Shown: positions 1-5,177 of the stretch, piece by piece
Numbering within the stretch: position 1 is the stretch's first letter
Layout: each line of letters begins with the position of its first letter
Origin: Methylorubrum extorquens
GTDB taxonomy: Bacteria > Pseudomonadota > Alphaproteobacteria > Rhizobiales > Beijerinckiaceae
Direction: 5' to 3'
Assembly: GCA_019695455.1 (NCBI GenBank)
Contig: JAEUAC010000043.1
Span: 1-5,177 of the forward strand
Length of the DNA stretch: 5,177 nt
Made by a program: the position numbers and the translations under genes
The notes under the pieces: model-generated
What the model saw: the letters and a program-made list of their open reading frames with translations, nothing else
Database searches by the model: none
What the model was told of the DNA's origin: nothing

Positions 1-367
1 GCCGATCGGCGCCGAGCCGCCGCAGGAAGCCGCCGCTGCCGCGCTGGCGCGTCGTCACGCAGAGCGCGACCGACTCCAGCGGCGTCAGCTCGGCGAACAG
101 CTGGTTGATCTGGAAGGTGCGGACCACGCCGCGGCGCACGCGCAGGTGCGAGGCCACGCTGGTGATGTCGTCGCCGTCCAGGTGCACGGTGCCGGAGGTC
201 GGGGCGAGCACGCCGGTCAGCAGGTTCACCAGCGTGGTCTTTCCGTCGCCGTTCGGGCCGATCAGCGCGTGGCGCGCGCCGGGTTCGAGGCGGAACGTCA
301 CGTCGTTCGTCGCGAGGAGACCGCCGAACCGCCGGGACAGGTGCTCCGTTTCGAGCGCCGGCGTCAC
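1..367 (-). CDS. livG: LivG-like ABC transporter ATP-binding protein (partial, C-terminus beyond base 1)
   Basis: This is the N-terminal 122 residues of a cytoplasmic ABC ATPase that powers a branched-chain-amino-acid-type importer. I translated it by hand from a GTG at 367-365. The GTG shares four bases (GTGA) with the livM stop, which sets the start. The RFGGL segment (residues 13-17) is typical of LivG and carries F14, the likely A-loop aromatic. The Walker A motif is GPNGDGKTT (37-45) with catalytic K43 and T44. The Q-loop glutamine is Q86 in RTFQ (83-86), followed by a LivG-like NQLFAELTPLESV stretch. The ABC signature, Walker B and H-loop would lie past the window edge, so activity cannot be judged. 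LivG proteins are usually about 250 residues, so roughly half is present. One oddity is Asp41, where most family members have Ala (NGAGKTT). LivF is the alternative name, but gene order and the RFGGL/RTFQ context favour LivG. Confidence 0.9.
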   Translation of the reverse strand, partial: MTPALETEHLSRRFGGLLATNDVTFRLEPGARHALIGPNGDGKTTLVNLLTGVLAPTSGTVHLDGDDITSVASHLRVRRGVVRTFQINQLFAELTPLESVALCVTTRQRGSGGFLRRLGADR

Positions 368-1365
368 GGCGCCGTCCGGGGCGGGCCGAGCCGGCCGACG
401 AGACGGCGGGCACCGTCCCGCATCCGGTCCCGGCCGACGAGCACGAGGACGACCAGGATCAGGCCGATCCAGAAATGCCAGTATTGCGGCGTCAGCGACG
501 AGAGCGCGTCCACCAGGAGCTTGAAGAGGACGGCCCCGACGAGCCCGCCATAGAGCCAGCCCGTGCCGCCGATGACGAGGACGAGCAGCACGTCGGCCGA
601 GCGCTCGAACCCGAACACGTCGAGCGAGACGAACTGCGTCGTCTGGCAGAGGAGGCCGCCCGCCACCCCCGCATAGGCGGCCGAGAGGCCGTAGATCGCG
701 ACGAGGCGCCGGTTCACCGGGATGCCGACCGCGCGGGCCCGCAGCGGGTTGTCCCGGATGGCGACCAGCGAGGCCCGGAAGGGCGACAGGACGACGAGGC
801 GGGCGAGGAGCGCGAGGACGACGAGCACGGCGAGCGCGTAGGCGTTGGCGACGCGGCCGACGATGTCGAACTCGAAGCCGAGGACCGGCCCCATGGCGAT
901 GCCCTGCAGGCCGTCGGCGCCGCCCGTGAGCCAGCTCTCGCGGTTGGCGATCTCGCCCATGACGAGCGCCACGCCGAGCGTCACCATGAGGCGCGTGAGG
1001 TCGGCGCCGCGCAGGACGAGCGGGCTCGTCGCGAGGCCCGCGAGGCCGCCCACGATCCCGGCCGCCGCGAGCCCGAGGAGCGGATCGGGCGTGACCCGCA
1101 CGGCCACGATGCCGGCCGCGTAGGCGCCCAGCCCGAGGAACGCCGCGTGGCCGAGCGACACGATGCCGGCGTAGCCGAGGATCAGGTCGAGCGAGAGCGC
1201 GAACAGCGCCAGCACGGCGATCTCCGCCATGAGGAGGTGGCGATCCGGAAAGGCGAAGAAGCACGCGACCGCGACGAGCGCGAGGGCGGGCTCGACGAGC
1301 CGCAGCCGCGCGCGGGCCGCGAAGCCGGCCTCGACGGCCGCGAGACCCGGCGGCGGCGCGCTCAC
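364..1365 (-). CDS. livM: LivM-like branched-chain amino acid ABC transporter permease
   Basis: This is a complete 333-residue inner-membrane permease of the Liv/HAAT importer family, pairing with the LivH-like protein to form the translocation path. It begins with GTG at 1365-1363, overlapping the livH stop by four bases (GTGA), and ends in TGA overlapping the livG GTG in the same way. The N-terminus is a short Ala/Pro-rich cytoplasmic tail. Hydrophobic segments follow at roughly 26-40, 46-65, 70-90, 97-118, 123-140, 172-193, 220-242, 256-286 and 296-311. The family hallmark GYAGIVSLGHAAFLGLGAY lies at 64-82. The ATPase-contacting EAA-like loop is at about 194-219 (SPFRASLVAIRDNPLRARAV, then GIPVNR). 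A GGTGWLYGGLVGA stretch at 266-278 is also typical. The basic tail (RDRMRDGARRLVGR) is cytoplasmic. Length is normal for LivM without an extra fused domain. Transport class is secure; the solute is not. Confidence 0.93.
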   Translation of the reverse strand: MSAPPPGLAAVEAGFAARARLRLVEPALALVAVACFFAFPDRHLLMAEIAVLALFALSLDLILGYAGIVSLGHAAFLGLGAYAAGIVAVRVTPDPLLGLAAAGIVGGLAGLATSPLVLRGADLTRLMVTLGVALVMGEIANRESWLTGGADGLQGIAMGPVLGFEFDIVGRVANAYALAVLVVLALLARLVVLSPFRASLVAIRDNPLRARAVGIPVNRRLVAIYGLSAAYAGVAGGLLCQTTQFVSLDVFGFERSADVLLVLVIGGTGWLYGGLVGAVLFKLLVDALSSLTPQYWHFWIGLILVVLVLVGRDRMRDGARRLVGRLGPPRTAP

Positions 1366-2216
1366 CGGGCCCGCGCGAACAGGCCCTGGGGCCGCAGCAC
1401 CAGGATGGCGATCATGACGGCGTAGATCACGAAGGCGCCGAGCGAGGGCACGTAGTACTTGCCCGCCACGTCGGCGACGCCGAGGAGGAGCGCGGCGAGG
1501 AACGGGCCCGCGATGGAGGACGTGCCGCCCACCGTCACGACGATGAGGACGTAGATCATGATCTTCAGGGGGAAGGTCGGATCGAGCCCCAGGATCTCGG
1601 CGCCGAGCGCGCCGCCGAGGCCGGCGAGGCCGGACCCGACCGCGAAGGTGAGCGCGAAGATGCGGCCGACATCGATGCCGAGCCCGCGCGCGACCCGCGG
1701 ATCGTCCACGCTCGCCCGCAGCCGGCTGCCGAACCGGGTGCGCGACAGGACGAGCTGCAGGGCGACGACGAGCACGCCGCAGACGACGATGATGAAGGAC
1801 CGGTAGAGCCCGACCGGCACGCCCAGCACCTCCGCCCGCCCCTGCAGCCAGGCCGGCAGGCGGATGAATTGCTGGCCGGAGCCGAGCGCCCAGTCCGTCC
1901 CGGAGACGGCCATGAAGACGAGCCCGATCGAGAACAGCACCTGGTCGAGATGCGGGCGCCCGTAGAGCGGCCGGTAGAGGATGCGCTCGAGGACGAGGCC
2001 CGCGAGCGCCGGCAGCCCGAAGGCGAAGGGCAGCGTCAGGAGGAACGGCAGGCCGGCCCGGTTCATGAGGAGCGCCGTCGCGTAGCCGCCCGCCATGGCG
2101 AAGGCGCCGTGCGCGAGGTTCACGAAGTTCATGAGCCCGAGCGTGACGGAGAGCCCGCAGGCCAGCACGAACAGGAGCATCCCGTAGGCGATGCCGTCGA
2201 ACAGGATCGTCAGCAC
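1362..2216 (-). CDS. livH: LivH-like branched-chain amino acid ABC transporter permease
   Basis: This is a complete 284-residue inner-membrane permease, the first of the two channel subunits. The start is GTG at 2216-2214, which gives the family-typical N-terminus (M)LTILFDGIAYGMLLFVLA. No other start codon upstream in frame fits. A purine-rich GGGGGCGGCGGAG precedes it, but the spacing is poor, so translation may depend partly on the gene upstream. Hallmarks are GLSVTLGLMNFVNLAHGAF (21-39), the EAA-like loop RTRFGSRLRASVDDPRVARG (159-178) leading into LGIDVGR, and VTVGGTSSIAGPFLAALLLG (227-246). Hydrophobic segments lie at roughly 8-28, 35-51, 57-78, 92-110, 139-157, 186-210, 217-248 and 258-275. 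The tail LRPQGLFARAR is the usual LivH ending. It lies 31 bases downstream of the binding-protein stop and overlaps livM by GTGA. Length is normal for the family and no defects are visible. Confidence 0.94.
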   Translation of the reverse strand: MLTILFDGIAYGMLLFVLACGLSVTLGLMNFVNLAHGAFAMAGGYATALLMNRAGLPFLLTLPFAFGLPALAGLVLERILYRPLYGRPHLDQVLFSIGLVFMAVSGTDWALGSGQQFIRLPAWLQGRAEVLGVPVGLYRSFIIVVCGVLVVALQLVLSRTRFGSRLRASVDDPRVARGLGIDVGRIFALTFAVGSGLAGLGGALGAEILGLDPTFPLKIMIYVLIVVTVGGTSSIAGPFLAALLLGVADVAGKYYVPSLGAFVIYAVMIAILVLRPQGLFARAR

Positions 2217-2247
2217 GCTCCGCCGCCCCCGGCCGCCGCGTCCCGGA

Positions 2248-3414
2248 TCACGGGGCCTTCGCGGCCTTCACGGGATCCTTCACGGCCGGGGAGGAGCCGA
2301 ACTCGACGTTCCAGAGTTCGCCGTCCTTCCTCTCGACCTTGCGGACGTAGACGCTCTGCACGACGTCGCGCGTCGCCCCGTCGATCGTGAGGAGGCCGCG
2401 CGGGCTCGTCCAGGTGGTGCCCTTGATGGCGTCGACGAGCGCCTGCCCGCCCTGCCCCTTGGTGGCGTCCAGGCCCGCATAGAGCGCCTGCATGCCGTCC
2501 CAGCCGCCGACCGCCATGAAGTTCGGCCGGAAGCCCGCGGCCTTGCGGAAGGCCTCCACGAAGGCCTTGTTCTCCGCCGAATCGTGCGCGGCCGAGTAAT
2601 GGTGGGTCGAGACCACGCCGAGCGCCGCGTCGCCCATGTCGTTCAGGATGTCGTCGTCGACGACGTCGCCCGTCGAGATGAGCCGGATGCCGCCCTTGTC
2701 GAGCCCGCGCTCGACGAACTGCTTCATGAACTGGGCGCCGACGCCCGACGGCGTGAACACGAAGACCGCGTCCGGCTTCGCGTCCGCGGCCCGCTGCAGG
2801 AAGGGCGAGAAATCGGGATTGCGCAGCGGCACGCGCAGGTTCTCCACCGTGCCGCCCGCCTTCGTGAACACCTCCGTGAAGGCCTTCTCGGCGTCGATGC
2901 CGGGGCCGTAATCCGAGACCAGCGTGACGACCTTCCTGATGCCGTCCCGGGCCGCCCATTCGGCCATCGGCACCGTCACCTGGGCGAGCGTGAAGGAGGT
3001 GCGGACGACGAAGGGCGAGGCCTCCGTGACGGTCGAGGTGGCGGCCGCCATGACGATCGCCGGGACCTTCGCCTGGGTGGCGAGCGGCGCCGCCGCGAGC
3101 GCCAGCGGCGTGAGGCCGAAGCCCGCGATGGCGACCACCTTGTCGTTGACGATGAGCTCCTGGGCGAGGCGCTTCGTGACGTCCGCCGTGCCGCCGTCGT
3201 CCTTCAGGATCACCTGCACCTTGCGGCCGCCGGCCGTGTCGCCGTTGCGCGCCTGGAACAGCTTCACGGCCGCCTCGATCTGCTTGCCCGTGGAGGCGAA
3301 GGGGCCCGTCATGGGCAGGATGAGGCCGATCTTCGCCACCTCCTGGGCCCGGGCGGGAAGCGCCGCCGCGGCGGCGAGCCCGAGGGCGGCCGCGAGAACC
3401 AGCCTGCGATCCAT
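2248..3414 (-). CDS. periplasmic substrate-binding protein of a Liv/HAAT-type ABC transporter
   Basis: This is a complete 388-residue periplasmic solute receptor (type-1 periplasmic binding fold, Peripla_BP_6 / LivJ-like) that delivers its ligand to the LivHM permease. The ATG at 3414-3412 is preceded by GAGGGAAGA (3429-3421), six bases upstream, which supports this start. Residues 1-23 are a Sec signal peptide: MDRR, a hydrophobic Ala/Leu core, then ARA with predicted cleavage before Q24. There is no lipobox cysteine, so the protein should be soluble. The mature N-terminus VAKIGLILPMTGPFASTGKQ (26-45) is the classic first strand and ligand loop of the family. KVQVILKDDGGTADVTKRLA (65-84) is the second typical block. 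A VSDYGPGIDAEKAF stretch (166-179) and FSPFLQRAADAKPDAVFVF (202-220) mark the second lobe. The ligand cannot be assigned from sequence: branched-chain amino acids, short amides, urea or aromatic acids are all known for relatives. I therefore give no livJ/livK symbol. Confidence 0.92.
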   Translation of the reverse strand: MDRRLVLAAALGLAAAAALPARAQEVAKIGLILPMTGPFASTGKQIEAAVKLFQARNGDTAGGRKVQVILKDDGGTADVTKRLAQELIVNDKVVAIAGFGLTPLALAAAPLATQAKVPAIVMAAATSTVTEASPFVVRTSFTLAQVTVPMAEWAARDGIRKVVTLVSDYGPGIDAEKAFTEVFTKAGGTVENLRVPLRNPDFSPFLQRAADAKPDAVFVFTPSGVGAQFMKQFVERGLDKGGIRLISTGDVVDDDILNDMGDAALGVVSTHHYSAAHDSAENKAFVEAFRKAAGFRPNFMAVGGWDGMQALYAGLDATKGQGGQALVDAIKGTTWTSPRGLLTIDGATRDVVQSVYVRKVERKDGELWNVEFGSSPAVKDPVKAAKAP

Positions 3415-3516
3415 GACGTGTCTTCCCTCGGGTCGTGTCGTGCTTGCGCCCTGGCTAGCGGGGGCCGGCGGCGCCGTCGAGCCGACTTTCGGTGGGGCGG
3501 CGGACGGTCGCCGCGC
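3415..3516 (-). other. intergenic spacer upstream of the transporter operon (possible promoter region)
   Basis: This 102-base gap separates the flavoprotein stop from the binding-protein ATG and is the only sizeable non-coding stretch in the window. It is the natural place for a promoter of the transporter operon. The ribosome-binding purine run GAGGGAAGA sits at 3429-3421. I see no convincing -35/-10 pair. The best is CTCGAC (3481-3476), 17 bases, then CTAGCC (3458-3453), which is weak. A 6-base-pair stem (3497-3502 with 3509-3514) lies just after the flavoprotein stop but has no T-run, so it is not a credible intrinsic terminator. Read-through from the flavoprotein gene remains possible. 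Confidence 0.4.
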
Positions 3517-4746
3517 TCAGGCCGGCCGCGCCAGCGCCGCGGCCTTCAGGTCGAAGGCGGGATCCGCCGCCTGCGCGGGCGTGAGCGGCACCCGGCCGGC
3601 GACGAGGCGGCGGGCCACCATGTGGTCCGCGGGCCGGTTCACGGATTCGACGCCGACGAGGGCGCCGTCGGCGAAGCAGAAGCACGAGAAGGCGCCCGTC
3701 GCCGGGTCGCCGCGCAGCACGACGCGGTCGTGCGGGGTCGACAGCCCCGCCATCTGCAGCTTCCAGGGACCCTGGTCGCTCCAGAACCAGGGCACGGCCG
3801 CGTGCGGCGCGGGCCGGCCGAGGAGCCGCGCCGCGACCGCCTTGCCGCCGTCGACGGCGTTCTGCACCGATTCGATGCGGATGGTCCGGCCGCCCGCATG
3901 GGGCGACGGGAAGGCCGCGCAATCGCCGAGCGCCGAGATCGCCGGATCGGCCGTCGCGAGCGTCGCGTCGACCAGGATGCCGCCGTCCACGGGCAGCTGC
4001 GCCGCGACCGCGAGGTCGACGTTCGGCACGACGCCGATCCCGACCAGGACGAGGTCGCCCGCGACGACCCGGCCGTCGCCCGTCTCGACGCCCGCCGCCC
4101 GGCCGTCCCGCTCCACGATGCGGGCGGCCGTGGCCCCGAACGCGAACGCGATCCCGGCCTCCTCGTGGACGCGGCGGAAGAAGGCGGAGGTCTCCCGCGA
4201 CAGCGCCCGCGCCATGGGCCGGTCGGCCGCCTCGACCACCGTGACGGCGATGCCGCGGGCCGCCGCGACCGCCGCGAATTCGAGCCCGATGAAGCCCGCG
4301 CCGACGACCACGGCGCGGCGCACGCCCGCGAGCCGCGCCTTCAGGTCGGCCGCGTCCGCGACCGAGCGGAGCTGGACCACGCCGTCGAGCGCGGCGCCCG
4401 GCACCGGCAGGGCGCGGTTGCGGGCGCCGGTGGCGAGGACGAGGTGGTCGTAGGGGAGGCTCGACCCGTCCGCGAGGTCGAGGACGCGCTCGGCCCGCCG
4501 GATGCGCTCCGCCCGCCCGGGCAGGAGGCGCACCCCGTGCGCCTCGAACCACGAGGGCGCGCGCAGCGCGAGCGTGTCGGCGTCGGCCCGGCCGTCGAGA
4601 TAGGCCTTGGAGAGCGGCGGCCGCTGGTAGGGAAGCCCGGGCTCGTCCGTCACGATGGTGACGGCGCCCGCGTGCCCGCCCTCGCGCAGCGAGGCCGCGA
4701 CCTGGAACCCGGCCTGCCCGCCGCCGACCACGACGACGTCGCTCAT
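3517..4746 (-). CDS. FAD-dependent NAD(H):ferredoxin reductase-type oxidoreductase
   Basis: This is a complete 409-residue cytoplasmic flavoprotein of the class that moves electrons from NADH via FAD to a [2Fe-2S] ferredoxin feeding Rieske dioxygenases or cytochrome P450s (rhodocoxin/putidaredoxin reductase, BphA4/HcaD type). The ATG at 4746-4744 overlaps the upstream receiver gene's TGA (ATGA) and places the FAD Rossmann motif at the very N-terminus, as expected. Visible motifs are VVVVGGGQAG (4-13, FAD dinucleotide fold), YQRPPLSKAYL (40-50), LATGARNR (104-111) and a second Rossmann VVVGAGFIGLEFA (147-159, NAD). Acidic E172 ends the following strand, which suggests NADH over NADPH. ALGDCAAFP (272-280) carries the FAD-contacting Asp275. 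VPWFWSDQGPWKLQMAGL (318-335) opens the C-terminal reductase domain of this subfamily. Length matches the family (about 400-420). No ferredoxin, oxygenase or P450 gene is in the window, so its redox partner is unknown. Confidence 0.9.
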   Translation of the reverse strand: MSDVVVVGGGQAGFQVAASLREGGHAGAVTIVTDEPGLPYQRPPLSKAYLDGRADADTLALRAPSWFEAHGVRLLPGRAERIRRAERVLDLADGSSLPYDHLVLATGARNRALPVPGAALDGVVQLRSVADAADLKARLAGVRRAVVVGAGFIGLEFAAVAAARGIAVTVVEAADRPMARALSRETSAFFRRVHEEAGIAFAFGATAARIVERDGRAAGVETGDGRVVAGDLVLVGIGVVPNVDLAVAAQLPVDGGILVDATLATADPAISALGDCAAFPSPHAGGRTIRIESVQNAVDGGKAVAARLLGRPAPHAAVPWFWSDQGPWKLQMAGLSTPHDRVVLRGDPATGAFSCFCFADGALVGVESVNRPADHMVARRLVAGRVPLTPAQAADPAFDLKAAALARPA

Positions 4747-5177
4747 GCGGGGGCCGCGCGTCTGTCGAGCATGTCCCGGATCCGTCCCGTCAGCGTCGCC
4801 GCCGTGAACGGCTTGCCGACGAGGTCGATGCCCTCCTCGACCCGGCCGTCCCGCACGATCGCGTCCCGCGTATAGCCGGTCGTGAACAGGACGGGCAGCC
4901 CCGGCCGCAGCCGCCCGGCCTCGTCGGCGAGCCGCCGGCCGTTCAGGGGACCCGTGAGGACGACGTCCGTGAACAGGAGCGCGACCTCCGGATGCGCCCG
5001 CAGGGCGTCGAGCGCGGCCGGACCCTCCGCCGCCGTGACGACCCGGAACCCGGCGCTCTCCAGCATGGCGCGGCTGACGCTGCGCACGGCCGCATCGTCC
5101 TCCACGACCAGCACCGTCTCGCCCCGCCCGGCCGGCGCTCCGGCGGGCCCGGCCGGGCGGGGCGAGACGGTGCTGGT
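4743..5177 (-). CDS. response-regulator receiver domain, probably the C-terminus of a hybrid sensor histidine kinase (partial)
   Basis: This is a single CheY-like receiver domain that accepts phosphate from a histidine kinase. Numbering from a GTG at 5114-5112, acidic-pocket residues are E5, D6 and D7 (LVVEDD). The phospho-acceptor is D50 (LLFTDVVL), the switch threonine T79 (LFTTGYT) and the conserved lysine K101 followed by P102 (VGKPF). The core is therefore complete. The frame stays open upstream through GRGET and an Ala/Pro/Gly-rich stretch to the window end. GETVLVVEDD after such a linker, DVVLTGPLNGRRLADEA and FTTGYTRDAI are typical of receivers fused behind the kinase domain of alphaproteobacterial hybrid kinases, so I read it as 5'-truncated. 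The GTG at 5114 as start of a stand-alone 123-residue regulator is the alternative; it would leave a very short first strand. Bases beyond about 5135 belong to a suspicious inverted repeat, so their translation is unreliable. The stop overlaps the flavoprotein start by four bases. Confidence 0.8.
   Translation of the reverse strand, partial: TSTVSPRPAGPAGAPAGRGETVLVVEDDAAVRSVSRAMLESAGFRVVTAAEGPAALDALRAHPEVALLFTDVVLTGPLNGRRLADEAGRLRPGLPVLFTTGYTRDAIVRDGRVEEGIDLVGKPFTAATLTGRIRDMLDRRAAPA
5107..5177. repeat. perfect 29-bp inverted repeat with 13-base loop, reaching the window end
   Basis: The left arm is 5107-5135 and the right arm 5149-5177. They are exact reverse complements over all 29 bases, separated by 5136-5148, where pairing fails. 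The left arm encodes PAGRGETVLV of the receiver domain on the minus strand. The right arm encodes the same RGETVLV on the plus strand. Such length and perfection, ending precisely at the last base, is far outside chance even in GC-rich DNA. It looks like a sequence folding back on itself. A fold-back assembly or amplification chimera at a contig end is more likely than a native hairpin or terminator, because the arm contains conserved coding sequence. Confidence 0.93.

Noticed and set aside
475..1425. A 316-codon open frame on the plus strand, rich in Arg, Glu and Asp
   Set aside because: It lies opposite the LivM-like permease and has the charged composition of a GC-rich antisense shadow. 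It shows no recognisable motif.
3453..3481. CTCGAC - 17 bases - CTAGCC as a promoter upstream of the binding-protein gene (minus strand)
   Set aside because: The spacing is right, but both hexamers match the consensus poorly. Such pairs arise by chance, so it is mentioned only in the spacer entry.
3497..3514. A 6-base-pair GC stem just after the flavoprotein stop as a rho-independent terminator
   Set aside because: The stem is short, no T-run follows it on the minus strand, and similar GC stems occur by chance throughout such DNA.
3455..4552. A 365-codon Arg/Gly/Pro-rich frame on the minus strand
   Set aside because: It overlaps the flavoprotein in another frame, runs past its stop into the spacer, and has a composition typical of frame-shifted GC-rich DNA.
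2191..4875. An 894-codon open frame on the plus strand
   Set aside because: It is antisense to the binding-protein and flavoprotein genes, which have clear family motifs. Its translation is low-complexity Arg/Gly/Glu/Asp-rich with no domain. Long antisense frames are expected where third positions are nearly all G or C.
5107..5177. The terminal inverted repeat as a transcription terminator or transposon end
   Set aside because: One arm is conserved receiver-domain coding sequence, there is no T-run, and no transposase or target-site duplication is seen. A fold-back explains it better.

Overview
The window is very GC-rich, with G/C at almost every third codon position. All recognisable genes lie on the minus strand and read from the right end toward base 1. 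Gene types and codon use fit an alphaproteobacterium, probably Hyphomicrobiales and perhaps Methylobacterium-like. That placement is inference from protein style and composition, because no marker gene is present.

Layout in the direction of transcription. (1) At 5177-4743 is the C-terminal receiver domain of what looks like a hybrid sensor histidine kinase, cut off by the window end. (2) At 4746-3517 is a complete FAD/NAD(H) ferredoxin-reductase-type flavoprotein. It overlaps the receiver gene by 4 bases (ATGA). (3) A spacer of about 100 bases follows. (4) At 3414-1 is a branched-chain-amino-acid-type (HAAT/Liv) ABC importer in canonical order: periplasmic binding protein, LivH-like permease, LivM-like permease and LivG-like ATPase. 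The ATPase is cut at base 1, and a LivF-like ATPase is expected beyond it. The livH/livM and livM/livG junctions are both 4-base GTGA overlaps, so these three are almost certainly one translationally coupled operon.

How it works together: the binding protein captures a small solute in the periplasm. LivH and LivM form the inner-membrane channel, and LivG with the unseen LivF drives transport with ATP. The solute cannot be named from sequence; this family carries branched-chain amino acids, amides, urea and aromatic acids. The flavoprotein would pass electrons from NADH to a ferredoxin serving an oxygenase or P450, but no such partner is in the window. A catabolic link between importer and reductase is therefore only a possibility.

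The most unusual feature is at the right end. Bases 5107-5177 form a perfect 29-base inverted repeat around a 13-base loop, and the second arm ends exactly at the last base. That arm is the reverse complement of the start of the receiver domain. The simplest reading is a fold-back (hairpin) artefact at a contig end, so the last roughly 30-40 bases should not be trusted as native sequence. I found no CRISPR array, tRNA, rRNA, insertion sequence or novel defence-type system.
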